DNA of 32,264 nucleotides from Clostridia bacterium (GTDB taxonomy: Bacteria; Bacillota; Clostridia; Oscillospirales; Acutalibacteraceae): contig JAFRXS010000173.1 in assembly GCA_017443405.1 (NCBI GenBank), positions 1 to 32,264 on the forward strand, read 5' to 3'. Positions 15,390 to 22,516 of this stretch are shown here, in pieces. A model generated the notes under the pieces. The model ran no database searches, had not been told where the DNA came from, and was given only the letters and a program-made list of their open reading frames with translations. Both the position numbers and the translations under genes were made by a program. Position 1 is the stretch's first letter. Every line of letters begins with the position of its first letter.

Positions 15390-15424
15390 CGACCCGCCGC
15401 GAAAACGGCGGGTCGTTTCTTTTT
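15390..15424 (+). terminator. Strong Rho-independent terminator
   Basis: Perfect 10-bp stem CGACCCGCCG / CGGCGGGTCG, loop CGAAAA, then TTTCTTTTT. A 28-codon frame (ATG 15375 to TGA 15461) with AGAGGA upstream runs through it; whether this is a leader peptide is open. Confidence 0.92.
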
Positions 15425-15453
15425 GCTGCCGCGACGCGACGGATCGGCGCATA

Positions 15454-15482
15454 TTGACTGAACAGCTTTTTGCTGATATAAT
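15454..15482 (+). promoter_or_regulatory. Sigma-A promoter of the alpha/beta hydrolase operon
   Basis: TTGACT (15454-15459), 17 nt, TATAAT (15477-15482), 81 bp before the hydrolase start codon. Confidence 0.92.
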
Positions 15483-15563
15483 ATCCCGGAATACGGGCTT
15501 TGTCCCGCGGATAGTGAAAGGAGCGGCGGCAGACGGTCTTACCGCCCGCCCGGCGGACCGGAT

Positions 15564-16493
15564 ATGGAAAACGTCACCGTCAGGGGCGTGTCGTTGTTCG
15601 ACGTCTACGTCAATCTGTTCATAAGGATGATACTGAAGCGAAGCGGCAGGAAGAGGATCTTTTCGTCGTCCGAGGCCGCGCTTGCGGAGCTTGAGCGCAT
15701 GAAGCGCGAAACACCCGAAAACGCGGATATCCCTGCCGGTCTGAAGCTTTCGACCTTAGCCGGGCGGGAGGAGTTCCTCGGCAGCCCTCTGTACCGCTTC
15801 TCGAGCGAAAAAAAGAGCGGGAAGACCGTCGTCTATCTTCACGGCGGCGCGTTCGTGAATCAGCCGATACCGCGGCATTTCAAGGCGGTCGACCGTCTTT
15901 GCGCGGACAGCGGAGCCGAGGTCTTCTTCCCGGTCTATCCCAAGGCGCCCGTACACGACTACCGCGGGACCTACGAGCTCGTCGAGGCGCTCTACCGGCG
16001 TTTGCTGGAAACGCGCGGGAGCGAGGATATAGTTTTCATGGGCGATTCCGCCGGCGCGATGCTCTGCGTGACGCTCTGCGGCTTTTTTGCCGAAAAGGGG
16101 CTCCCGCTGCCGTCAAAGCTCATTCTCTACAGCCTCGTCGCGGACGCTTCGCTCGACAATCCGGAGATAGCCCGTGTCGACCCGAAGGACCCGATGCAGG
16201 GCGCGGACGGCCTGCGCGAATACATCCGCGCGTGGGCGGGGGACGAGCCCCTTACCTCGCCGCTTATCGACCCGATCAACGCCGATCTTTCCGTCCTGCC
16301 GGAAACGCTGATCGTCTGCGGCGAGAACGAGGTGTTCACTCCCGACGCGCTGATCTTTACCGAAAAAGCCCGCGCCGCCGGAGCGGACGTCACCTGCTGC
16401 GTCTTTAAGCGCATGTACCACTGCTTCCCGCTGTTCAGCCTCCGCGCGGCGAAAACCGTCAGAGGGATGGCGTGCGATTTTTTAGAAAAATAA
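15564..16493 (+). CDS. Alpha/beta hydrolase of the hormone-sensitive-lipase family
   Basis: 309 residues. The oxyanion-hole motif HGGA (93-96, YLHGGAFVNQP), nucleophile elbow GDSAG (S162), the acid in GENEVFTPDA (probably D261) and the final histidine in KRMYHCFPLF (H286) give a complete triad. HSL/GDXG esterases hydrolyse short acyl or acetyl esters in the cytoplasm; the substrate is unknown, polysaccharide or drug deacetylation being examples. No signal peptide. The ribosome binding site before ATG 15564 is weak (CGGA); a better AAAGGAG further upstream has no start codon. It is followed after 12 bp by an anchored small protein in the same operon. Confidence 0.92.
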   Translation: MENVTVRGVSLFDVYVNLFIRMILKRSGRKRIFSSSEAALAELERMKRETPENADIPAGLKLSTLAGREEFLGSPLYRFSSEKKSGKTVVYLHGGAFVNQPIPRHFKAVDRLCADSGAEVFFPVYPKAPVHDYRGTYELVEALYRRLLETRGSEDIVFMGDSAGAMLCVTLCGFFAEKGLPLPSKLILYSLVADASLDNPEIARVDPKDPMQGADGLREYIRAWAGDEPLTSPLIDPINADLSVLPETLIVCGENEVFTPDALIFTEKARAAGADVTCCVFKRMYHCFPLFSLRAAKTVRGMACDFLEK

Positions 16494-16505
16494 AAAGGAG
16501 ATAAG

Positions 16506-17039
16506 ATGAGCGGGATATCGGGAAAAGCCGGTAAAAAGAAGGCCGCCGCGGCTTGCGCCGCCGCCGTTCTGCTCGTCGCCGCCGTTATGGTCTGTCTGTT
16601 CGGGCGCGGAAAAAGCGCAAAAAAATACACCGTCGGCGAGGGCGTCGCGTACGGCGATATAACCGAGTTCTACTCGACTTACTACAATATCAACTACGGC
16701 GCTTTGTACGTCCGTTACCGCTTTTACGCCGAAGACGGGAAGCTCTTCCTGGAATACGAAAAAAGAGAACGCCCCGACGGCTACGGTCCGCTGACTGAGG
16801 ACGACAGGACGGAGTTCTTCATGCGCGAACTGACCGACGCGGAGCGGGACGCGTTTTTCGGGCTGCTCAAGGGCGGAACGGTCGCCGAAAGAGAAGACGG
16901 CGCCGAGAGCGGCGCCTCCGGCCCGTGGTACTATCTGTACCGGTCGGGCGACAGGGAGAAGTACCGGGAATTTACGTTTGAAAGCGCGGAGAAAGAACGG
17001 GAGTTCAGCGGGTTCTGCGGATCGTTTTCGGGCAAATGA
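16506..17039 (+). CDS. Hypothetical protein with N-terminal membrane anchor
   Basis: 177 residues; AAGGAG lies 6 nt before ATG 16506. A basic start (GKAGKKK) and an Ala/Val-rich hydrophobic helix (about 13-32) anchor an exported domain rich in Tyr, Glu and Arg (about 40-177), with ITEFYSTYYNINYGALYVRYRFY as a likely beta pair and YYLYRSGDREKYREFTFESAEKE near the end. There is no lipobox. The family is not recognised. Second gene of the hydrolase operon; the TGA stop begins a sequence that is duplicated at 18058-18121. Confidence 0.75.
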   Translation: MSGISGKAGKKKAAAACAAAVLLVAAVMVCLFGRGKSAKKYTVGEGVAYGDITEFYSTYYNINYGALYVRYRFYAEDGKLFLEYEKRERPDGYGPLTEDDRTEFFMRELTDAERDAFFGLLKGGTVAEREDGAESGASGPWYYLYRSGDREKYREFTFESAEKEREFSGFCGSFSGK

Positions 17040-17043
17040 CGGT

Positions 17044-17080
17044 ACAAAAAAGCCGGAGTCGGAAGACTCCGGTCTTTTTA
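17044..17080. terminator. Bidirectional terminator between convergent genes
   Basis: CCGGAGTC-GGAA-GACTCCGG flanked by AAAAAAG on the left and TCTTTTT on the right, so it can stop both the plus-strand hydrolase operon and the minus-strand regulator gene. A near-identical copy is at 18086-18121. Confidence 0.9.
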
Positions 17081-17143
17081 CGTACATAGCATGGTGAGAC
17101 GATACCCGTTTATGAACCGCGTTGAAGGGCGTCCGTTATACGG

Positions 17144-17938
17144 TCAGTTGCCCGTGTCCCGGTATTCATCGATCGAGATTCGTATCTCCGCTATTGCGTT
17201 ATCGGCTTTTTCATCGGAGGTCATGTTGATATTATAAACGATATCGCGTAACGAATCGTTCCCGACTACCCGGAAAATCTCTTTTTCGGTATCCGCGTTT
17301 ATCCTTACAACGTCGTAAAAAGGTCCGTCGTAAACAACTATCTTCCTGTTATTGACCCACGTCGCGGAAACGTTCGTTGTGAAACGCGAAGCCTGACGCA
17401 TATTTACGACTCCGAGATAATCTATCCCGAATAAAAAACCGAGCGACGCGATCAGAAACACGACGCAGATGATGAATCTTTTTACGGTTTTTGTTCTCCT
17501 TGCCAGCAGCGCCGCTCCGAGCACGGCGATAATGACTCCTATAACGGAGTACACGCCGCCCAAGCTGTTTTCAGGCGGGATCACCGTCATCGCGATCATC
17601 GTGACGACCGTTCCCGACAGCAGCAACAGCAGTCCGGGCAGATCGCTGTTGCCGGAGGTTTTTTTATTTGTATAATCAATGGTGTTTAAAATGTTTTCTT
17701 CAAGTTTATCCTGATAGTTCTCATGCCCAACCTTTTCTCCGCTCAAAAGATCGTTAAGGCTGATCTCGAGTTCTTCGCTGAGCGGTTTGAGCAGGGAGAT
17801 ATCGGGCATATAGTTGCCGTTCTCCCATCGGGAAACCGTTTTTGAGGTGACTCCCAGCTTTTCCGCGAGCTGCGCCTGAGTCAATTCTTTCTTCTTTCGG
17901 TTTTCTGCGATAAACTTTCCGATCCTTTTCGTATCCAT
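17144..17938 (-). CDS. XRE-family regulator with C-terminal membrane domain
   Basis: 264 residues from ATG 17938 (AAAGGAG 7 nt upstream; a longer frame crosses the promoter). Residues about 5-58 form a Cro/cI helix-turn-helix (FIAENRKKKELTQAQLAEKL, then TSKTVSRWENGNYMPDI). Then come an acidic linker, three hydrophobic helices (about 100-120, 127-144, 152-172) and an extracytoplasmic domain (about 175-264). Such membrane-tethered XRE proteins are common in Firmicutes and probably sense an external signal. A palindrome over its own -10 box suggests autoregulation. It is transcribed towards the hydrolase operon and alone in its unit. Confidence 0.9.
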   Translation of the reverse strand: MDTKRIGKFIAENRKKKELTQAQLAEKLGVTSKTVSRWENGNYMPDISLLKPLSEELEISLNDLLSGEKVGHENYQDKLEENILNTIDYTNKKTSGNSDLPGLLLLLSGTVVTMIAMTVIPPENSLGGVYSVIGVIIAVLGAALLARRTKTVKRFIICVVFLIASLGFLFGIDYLGVVNMRQASRFTTNVSATWVNNRKIVVYDGPFYDVVRINADTEKEIFRVVGNDSLRDIVYNINMTSDEKADNAIAEIRISIDEYRDTGN

Positions 17939-17954
17939 GGTATCGCTCCTTTCA

Positions 17955-17979
17955 GGTAACAACATATCAGTTTGTTGCC
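17955..17979. promoter_or_regulatory. Operator-like palindrome over the XRE regulator promoter
   Basis: GGTAACAA (17955-17962) and TTGTTGCC (17972-17979) form an imperfect inverted repeat (one mismatch) that overlaps the -10 box and spacer of the regulator's promoter. Autorepression by the XRE protein is the simple reading. Confidence 0.65.
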
Positions 17980-17989
17980 TTTTTTTCAA
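17961..17989 (-). promoter_or_regulatory. Sigma-A promoter of the XRE regulator
   Basis: Minus strand TTGAAA (17984-17989), 17 nt, TATGTT (17961-17966), 22 bp before the start codon. Confidence 0.75.
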
Positions 17990-18057
17990 CCCCGCAAACA
18001 GCGAATCCGCGTTTTCGGCAGCCAGACACAAACAGCGAACCGTTCCCGGGCGGCGGT

Positions 18058-18121
18058 ACGGTCGTTTTCGGGAGATTGACGGTACAAAAAAAGCCAGAGT
18101 CGGAAGACTCCGGTCTTTTTG
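18058..18121. repeat. Duplicate of a gene 3' end plus bidirectional terminator
   Basis: This segment repeats 17017-17080 nearly base for base from GGTCGTTTTCGGG through TGACGGTAC, the poly-A stretch, the hairpin (here CCAGAGTC/GACTCCGG, one substitution) and TCTTTTT. It includes a relic of the last codons and the TGA stop of the gene ending at 17039. The hairpin still works as a terminator in both directions; on the minus strand it terminates transcripts from the 18137-18319 frame. Confidence 0.8.
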
Positions 18122-18136
18122 TATTCGTGTCCGCGG

Positions 18137-18319
18137 TTACGCGCGATCCCAAAACTCTTTGGTGAAAAGGCTCTTAAACAGGTATTTCACCGAAAGGAGC
18201 AGCTCACGCAGCCTCGCGGCGAACTTCGCCGGTTTCAGAGCGTTTTTGCCGAGCGGGGAGACGCTGCCCGTTTCTTTGTCGTACGACATAAACTGCGGGA
18301 ACTGCGCGTCGTCGTCCAC
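18137..18319 (-). pseudogene. Short reading frame, possibly the remnant of a larger gene
   Basis: A 60-codon frame starting GTG 18319 and ending TAA 18137, open upstream to about 18370. The product has a protein-like composition: an acidic start (DDDAQFPQFMSYDKETGSVS) and an amphipathic basic helix (AKFAARLRELLLSVKYLFKS). There is no ribosome binding site before the GTG, and the terminator hairpin at 18086-18121 follows in the right direction. It looks more like the 3' part of a decayed gene than a complete small gene. Family unknown. The rest of 18122-18400 shows nothing else. Confidence 0.35.
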
Positions 18320-18400
18320 GGTGAATCCGCCGTCCGCGCGCGTTTCGCGGGTTTCATATTTTTACGTTATATAAGGCGGTCAAAAAAGGGGTTTTCCGTC

Positions 18401-18429
18401 TTGTAATATCCGGCGGGATTTGTTATTAT
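18401..18429 (+). promoter_or_regulatory. Promoter reading into the hairpin array and four-helix-bundle gene
   Basis: TTGTAA (18401-18406), 17 nt, TATTAT (18424-18429). Transcription would start near 18436, so the whole left hairpin array lies in the 5' leader of the mRNA. Confidence 0.7.
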
Positions 18430-18494
18430 TTCGGTATACGGGGCAGGGGATCCCGGACGGGGCGCGGGTCCTCGTGTGGCTGCGCCTGCATTCT

Positions 18495-18632
18495 TGTCGC
18501 GAAGCGACATATCGAATGCATCGAAGATGCATATATCGAATCACGCGCAGCGTGATATATCGAATTGCCCGTCAGGGCAATATATCGAATGCGAACGCAG
18601 TGAGCATATATCGAATCGCCGAAGGCGATATA
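18495..18632. repeat. Left hairpin array (constant spacer ATATATCGAAT)
   Basis: Six short palindromes with different stems: TGTCGC-gaa-GCGACA (18495), GCATC-gaa-GATGC (18518), CACGC-gca-GCGTG (18542), TGCCC-gtca-GGGCA (18566), ATGC...GCAT with an 11-nt loop (about 18590), and CGCC-gaa-GGCG (18617). They are separated by the spacer ATATATCGAAT, exact in four of five places (18531, 18555, 18580, 18606) and shortened to TATCGAAT once. The period is about 24 nt. Nothing here codes for protein. Confidence 0.93.
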
Positions 18633-18650
18633 AAAACGGGAGAAAAGCAA

Positions 18651-19010
18651 ATGTCTGAAGATAAAAATGAGCTTCGGGAAATGACGATCGCTTTTGCGGT
18701 CGAGGTATCGGACGTTTGCGAGGATATCAAAGGCTGCAGATCTTACGTCGATCAGGTCATCCGCTCCGCGGCGTCTATCGGCGCAAATCTATTTGAAGGC
18801 AGATATGCTCAGAGCCGCGCGGACTTCATTCATAAACTTGAAATAGCATTAAAAGAGTGTTCAGAAACAGAGTATTGGCTTGAACTGCTTCACAGGAAAA
18901 ACAAAATTACTGAAGAACAATTCAAATATCTGAATAATACACGCAGTTCAATACAGCGTAAACTCATCGCTTCCATTACCACGGCAAAGAAAAACGCGGC
19001 GAACAGCTGA
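18651..19010 (+). CDS. Four-helix-bundle protein (23S rRNA IVS / Avd-like family)
   Basis: 119 residues from ATG 18651; GGGAG lies about 8 nt upstream, whereas a longer frame would run through the hairpin array. The sequence follows the TIGR02436 four-helix-bundle pattern: FAVEVSDVCEDIKGCRSYVD (helix 1), QVIRSAASIGANLFEGRYAQSRADFIHKLEIALKE (helix 2 with the conserved RS.SIGAN.EG..A.S..DF core), ETEYWLELLHR (helix 3) and a basic fourth helix (SSIQRKLIASITTAKK). Relatives are encoded inside intervening sequences of 23S rRNA, and the Avd proteins of diversity-generating retroelements bind nucleic acid and reverse transcriptase. The gene is more AT-rich than its neighbours and is enclosed by inverted hairpin arrays, which points to acquisition as a unit. 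No reverse transcriptase is nearby. Confidence 0.92.
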   Translation: MSEDKNELREMTIAFAVEVSDVCEDIKGCRSYVDQVIRSAASIGANLFEGRYAQSRADFIHKLEIALKECSETEYWLELLHRKNKITEEQFKYLNNTRSSIQRKLIASITTAKKNAANS

Positions 19011-19016
19011 TTATTA

Positions 19017-19234
19017 TCGCCTGTCGGCGACTCGATATATCACGCTGACGCGTGATTCGATATATGCTCACTTTCGTTCGCATTCGATATATCGCTTGCG
19101 CGATTCGATATATGCGTCTTCGACGCATTCGATGAGTTTTGCCTGCGGCAAAACGAGAAAGGGCGGGGCTCTGCACTCAATGCGCTTTATTCTTGTCGCT
19201 AAGCGGCATTCAATGAGTTTTGCCTGCGGCAAAA
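19017..19234. repeat. Right hairpin array (spacer ATTCGATATAT, inverted relative to the left array)
   Basis: Palindromes TCGCC-tgtc-GGCGA (19017), CACGC-tgac-GCGTG (19041), ATGC...GCAT with a long loop (19064), ATCGC-ttgc-GCGAT (19091), GCGTC-ttc-GACGC (19114) and TTTTGCC-tgc-GGCAAAA (19137 and again about 19218). The spacer ATTCGATATAT is exact at 19055, 19082 and 19103. It is the reverse complement of the left array's spacer. Several stems match the left array in roughly mirrored order (CGCC innermost, CACGC, ATGC/GCAT, GCRTC, TGTCGC outermost). A truncated GCGGGGC-tct palindrome (about 19165) resembles those at 22488 and 22667. Confidence 0.92.
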
Positions 19235-19263
19235 CGGGAACAAAACCACAAACGGAGAAAAAA

Positions 19264-20154
19264 ATGTCATTCGGATCAATAAACGACTGCGTGACTCTGA
19301 ACAACGGAGTGAAAATGCCCGTTCTCGCGTACGGCACCTGGCAGGCGCCGTCGGGAGAGCTCACGCGCGAAGGCGTAAAGACGGCGCTCGAGCGCGGCTA
19401 CCGCTCGATAGACACCGCCGCGGCTTACGGCAACGAGGAGAGCGTCGGCGAGGGCATACGCCTTTCCGGCGTCGTCCGCGGGGATATCTTCCTGACCACC
19501 AAGCACTGGATAACCGAGCGCGGCTATACGAAGACCGTCGCGGCGGTCGAGAAGTCGCTGGAGCTTCTGGGCACCGACTATATCGACCTCTATCTCGTAC
19601 ACTGGCCCTGCGTCGCGGTCTCGTCGCCCCGCTGGGCGGAGATAAACGCCTCCACCTGGCGCGGCTTCGAGCGCATGCTCGCTGACGGCAAGCTCCGCGC
19701 GATCGGCGTTTCCAATTTCCTGCCGGAGCAGATAACGGAGCTTGAAAAGACCGCGTCCGTCATGCCCGCGGTCGATCAGATAGAGTTCCACCCCGGCTAT
19801 CATCAGCCCGAGCTCGTGAAATGGTGCAAGCAGCGCGGGATCGCCGTCGAGGCGTGGTCCGCGCTGGGCTCCGGCGCGGTGCTCGGCGACCCGGTCGTCG
19901 GCGCCGTCGCGGAGAAGCACGGCGTGACGCCCGCGCAGGTCTGCCTGCGCTTCGCGGTGCAGTACGGAGTATGTCCGATAACAAAATCCGTCCACGCCGA
20001 CCGCATAAGCTCGAACGCCGATATTTACGGCTTTGAGCTCGACGAAAGCGATATGCTCGCGCTCGCCACGCTCTATCCGCTCGGCTATTCCGGCTATCAT
20101 CCGGCGCAGGCGCCGGCGGACACGCTCTTCGGAGGCAATTACGACACCGACTGA
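19264..20154 (+). CDS. Aldo/keto reductase
   Basis: 296 residues from ATG 19264 (GGAG 8 nt upstream); a longer frame runs back through the repeats and is rejected. The AKR catalytic tetrad is complete: D50 and Y55 in SIDTAAAYGNE, K80 in FLTTKHW and H113 in LYLVHWP. The NADPH-phosphate region ITKSVHADRI lies near residue 245. These enzymes reduce carbonyl compounds with NADPH in the cytoplasm; this is the 2,5-diketo-gluconate-reductase-like branch, substrate unknown. Its mRNA may start in or before the hairpin array, since no separate promoter is seen in the 30 bp between array and gene. The YczE-like gene follows at 13 bp. Confidence 0.95.
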   Translation: MSFGSINDCVTLNNGVKMPVLAYGTWQAPSGELTREGVKTALERGYRSIDTAAAYGNEESVGEGIRLSGVVRGDIFLTTKHWITERGYTKTVAAVEKSLELLGTDYIDLYLVHWPCVAVSSPRWAEINASTWRGFERMLADGKLRAIGVSNFLPEQITELEKTASVMPAVDQIEFHPGYHQPELVKWCKQRGIAVEAWSALGSGAVLGDPVVGAVAEKHGVTPAQVCLRFAVQYGVCPITKSVHADRISSNADIYGFELDESDMLALATLYPLGYSGYHPAQAPADTLFGGNYDTD

Positions 20155-20167
20155 CACTTCCCCGACC

Positions 20168-20842
20168 GTGAAAAATAAAAAACCAAAACTCAAAATACTT
20201 CTTGAATGGCTTCAGATCGCCGCCGGGCTCGTCGTTTTCGCGTTCGGCGTGCATCTGACCATCTACGCCAATATCGGGCTCGCGCCGTGGGACTGCCTGG
20301 GCATGGGCATCGCGAAGCATACCCCGCTCAACTACGGTCTGTCCATGACGGTCATGGCGGTCGTCATACTTATCATCGACCTGCTGCTCAAGGAGCGTAT
20401 CGGCTTCGGCACCGTCATCGACGCCCTGCTCACGGGCAATCTCGTCCAGATGTTCAACGATCTGAACCCGCTGCCCGAGAATCACAATACGTGGATCGGC
20501 GTCGCCGTGATGCCCGTCGGCTTCGTGTTCATGGCGCTGGGCATGCTCGTCTATATGAAGGCGGCGCAGTGCTGCGGGCCGAGGGATTCGCTTCTCGTGG
20601 CTCTGGGCAAACGCATGCCCCGGGTGCCTATCGGAATAGTCGAGGTCATACTCTGGGCGGTCGTGCTGCTCTCCGGGTGGCTGCTGGGCGGACCCGTCGG
20701 CATCGGCACGCTCATAAGCACCTTCGGCTGCGGCCTCGTCACGCAGCTCGTCTACTCGCTGCTGCGCTTCGAGCCCCGCTCGATAAAACACCGCGGCGTT
20801 ATAGAGGTCGTGAAGATACTCGCCGGCAAAGGGGACGCCTGA
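20168..20842 (+). CDS. YczE/YitT-type membrane protein
   Basis: 224 residues assuming GTG 20168 as start, the only start codon near the beginning of the homologous region; no ribosome binding site is visible, so coupling to the aldo/keto reductase is likely. An ATG at 20033 would overlap the reductase by 120 bp with a non-protein-like N-terminus. Five hydrophobic helices are visible (about 10-30, 48-68, 105-130, 155-178, 180-200). The segment YANIGLAPWDCLGMGIAKH is the hallmark of the YczE/YyaS family (COG2364), whose transport or regulatory role is unknown. Confidence 0.82.
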   Translation: MKNKKPKLKILLEWLQIAAGLVVFAFGVHLTIYANIGLAPWDCLGMGIAKHTPLNYGLSMTVMAVVILIIDLLLKERIGFGTVIDALLTGNLVQMFNDLNPLPENHNTWIGVAVMPVGFVFMALGMLVYMKAAQCCGPRDSLLVALGKRMPRVPIGIVEVILWAVVLLSGWLLGGPVGIGTLISTFGCGLVTQLVYSLLRFEPRSIKHRGVIEVVKILAGKGDA

Positions 20843-21059
20843 ACGGACGCGCTCTTCTTTATCGGTTTTGCGTTTTGCGGCGCGGGGATTTTGCGTTGCC
20901 CGGAGAACGGAACACAGGGCGGATAGCTAAAGAAAAGACTTTTGACCACAGAGGGACGCTATCCCGATGGATAACGCGCTGCCGGATTATCTGCAATACG
21001 ATTTAGGCCTGACTGAAAAATAATAAGAGACGAGAGAATAATCCAGAGGTGTAAATAAT

Positions 21060-22280
21060 ATGCAGGAACTCAAATGCCCTAATTGCGGGAAGGTTTTTCA
21101 GGTCGACGATACGGGCTACGCGCAGATAGTGCAGCAGGTGCGCGACGCGGAGCTTGAGAATGAGGTCGCGCGCAGGGAGCGGGAGCTGGCGCAGGCGCAG
21201 GCGGACCGTTTCAGACTGCTCGAGATGGAGCAGGAGAGGAAGCGCGAGAAGGAGATATCCTCAAAAAACGACGAGCTCTCGGCGAAGGAACGCGAGATAG
21301 AGCGGCTCAAGGCGGAGCTCGACAGGGCGGACGCCGAGCGGAAGCTCGCCGTTTCCGACGCGGTGCGCGACAGGGAAAAGGAGCTGTTCGAGAAGGAGAC
21401 CGCGATAGCGAAGCTCAGGGGCGACCTCGAGCTGCAGAAAAAGGACGGGGAGCAGCGGGAAAGCAATCTGATCGCGAAGCACGGCGAAGAGCTGAAGCTC
21501 CGCGACGAGGAGATCGAGCGGCTCAGGGATTTCAAGGCGAGACAGTCGACCAAGATGGTCGGCGAAAGCCTGGAGCAGCACTGCCAGGCGCAGTTCAACG
21601 CTATCAGGATGACCGCCTTCCCGAACGCCTATTTCGAGAAGGACAACGACGCGAGCTCGGGCAGCAAGGGCGATTTCATCTTCCGCGAGTCCTCCGGCGA
21701 AACGGAGTTCATCTCGATCATGTTCGAGATGAAGAACGAGTCGGACACGACCGCGACCAAGCACCGCAACGAGGACTTTTTCAAGGAGCTCGACAAGGAC
21801 CGCCGGGAGAAGAAATGCGAATACGCCGTGCTGGTCTCGCTGCTGGAGAGCGACAACGAGCTTTACAACGGCGGCATCGTGGACGTGTCCTACCGCTATC
21901 CGAAGATGTTCGTCGTGCGCCCGCAGTTCTTCATCCCGATCATCTCGCTCCTGCGCAACGCCGCTCTTGATTCGCTGGAATACCGCAAAAAGCTCGCCGA
22001 GGTGCAGAACCGGCAGACCGATCTGACCAATTTCGAGGAGAACCTCGATAAGTTCAAAAGCGAATTCGCGCGCAGCTTCACCCTCGCGAGCGACCGTTAC
22101 CGCGACGCGATCGACGGGATCGACAAGGCGATCTCCTCGCTCACGAGGATCCGCGAGAATCTGGTGAAATCCGAGAACCACCTGAACACCGCCAATAAAA
22201 AGCTCGACGACGTCAATATCAGACAGCTGACGAAAAACGCGCCGTCGGTGAGGGAAATGTTTGATTCAATGAGCAATTGA
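21060..22280 (+). CDS. DUF2130 protein: coiled coil plus PD-(D/E)XK-like domain
   Basis: 406 residues; AGAGGTG lies 8 nt before ATG 21060. The N-terminus has one Cys pair (CPNCG, C6/C9) of zinc-ribbon type, then about 140 residues of charged coiled coil. The DUF2130 (COG4487) core follows, with GESLEQHCQAQFN, SKGDFIFRE, and SIMFEMKNES, which together fit the E...D...E-x-K layout of PD-(D/E)XK nucleases. FFKELDKDRREKKCEYAVLV is also typical. A second coiled coil closes the protein. Function is unproven; a DNA-processing role is inferred from the fold. The last codons and stop (22266-22280) lie inside the first unit of a 35-bp tandem repeat. The 217-bp gap before this gene holds only an 18-codon frame (20967-21023) without support. 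Confidence 0.92.
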   Translation: MQELKCPNCGKVFQVDDTGYAQIVQQVRDAELENEVARRERELAQAQADRFRLLEMEQERKREKEISSKNDELSAKEREIERLKAELDRADAERKLAVSDAVRDREKELFEKETAIAKLRGDLELQKKDGEQRESNLIAKHGEELKLRDEEIERLRDFKARQSTKMVGESLEQHCQAQFNAIRMTAFPNAYFEKDNDASSGSKGDFIFRESSGETEFISIMFEMKNESDTTATKHRNEDFFKELDKDRREKKCEYAVLVSLLESDNELYNGGIVDVSYRYPKMFVVRPQFFIPIISLLRNAALDSLEYRKKLAEVQNRQTDLTNFEENLDKFKSEFARSFTLASDRYRDAIDGIDKAISSLTRIRENLVKSENHLNTANKKLDDVNIRQLTKNAPSVREMFDSMSN

Positions 22281-22370
22281 CAATGCGCAATGTGCTATAT
22301 TCAATGTGCAATTAGCAATGTGCAATGTGCTATATTCAATGTGCAATTAGCAATGTGCAATGTGCAATTT
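22266..22370. repeat. Three tandem 35-bp repeats overlapping the DUF2130 gene end
   Basis: Units at 22266-22300, 22301-22335 and 22336-22370, each beginning TCAATG and containing GCAATT and two CAATG(T/C)GC steps. Units 2 and 3 are identical except for the last residues. Unit 1 differs at a few positions and holds the last four codons and TGA stop of the upstream gene. A fourth, variant unit lies at 22517-22552 between two hairpin arrays. Confidence 0.92.
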
Positions 22371-22382
22371 CGGGCGGGCGGA

Positions 22383-22504
22383 GCGGCGGCAAGCCGCCGC
22401 AGTGATATTTGCCCTTACGGGCAAGTGATATTGCCTGCGGCAGTGATATGCGCTTCGCGCGTGATATGTGCCTTCGGCACGTTGAGGGCGGGGCTCTGCC
22501 CCGC
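22383..22504. repeat. Hairpin array A (constant spacer GTGATAT) and closing palindrome
   Basis: GCGGCGGC-aa-GCCGCCGC (22383), TTGCCC-ttac-GGGCAA (22409), TGCC-tgc-GGCA (22432), GCGC-ttc-GCGC (22450) and GTGCC-ttc-GGCAC (22468) are separated by GTGATAT four times (22402, 22425, 22443, 22461). The array ends with GCGGGGC-tct-GCCCCGC (22488-22504). It has the same design as the arrays around the four-helix-bundle gene but with another spacer. Confidence 0.9.
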
Positions 22505-22516
22505 ACCCGGCTGTAT

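Noticed and set aside
18420..18650. 77-residue N-terminal extension of the four-helix-bundle protein
   Set aside because: It would translate the hairpin array into Arg/Ile/Tyr repeats; the family begins at the ATG at 18651, which has its own ribosome binding site.
18495..19234. Possible CRISPR array
   Set aside because: The constant element is only 11 nt and the intervening sequences are short palindromes of 10-16 nt, not ~30-nt unique spacers. There is no leader and no cas gene.
20967..21023. 18-codon frame MDNALPDYLQYDLGLTEK before the DUF2130 gene
   Set aside because: No ribosome binding site and too short to judge; could be a fragment of a lost gene but cannot be supported.
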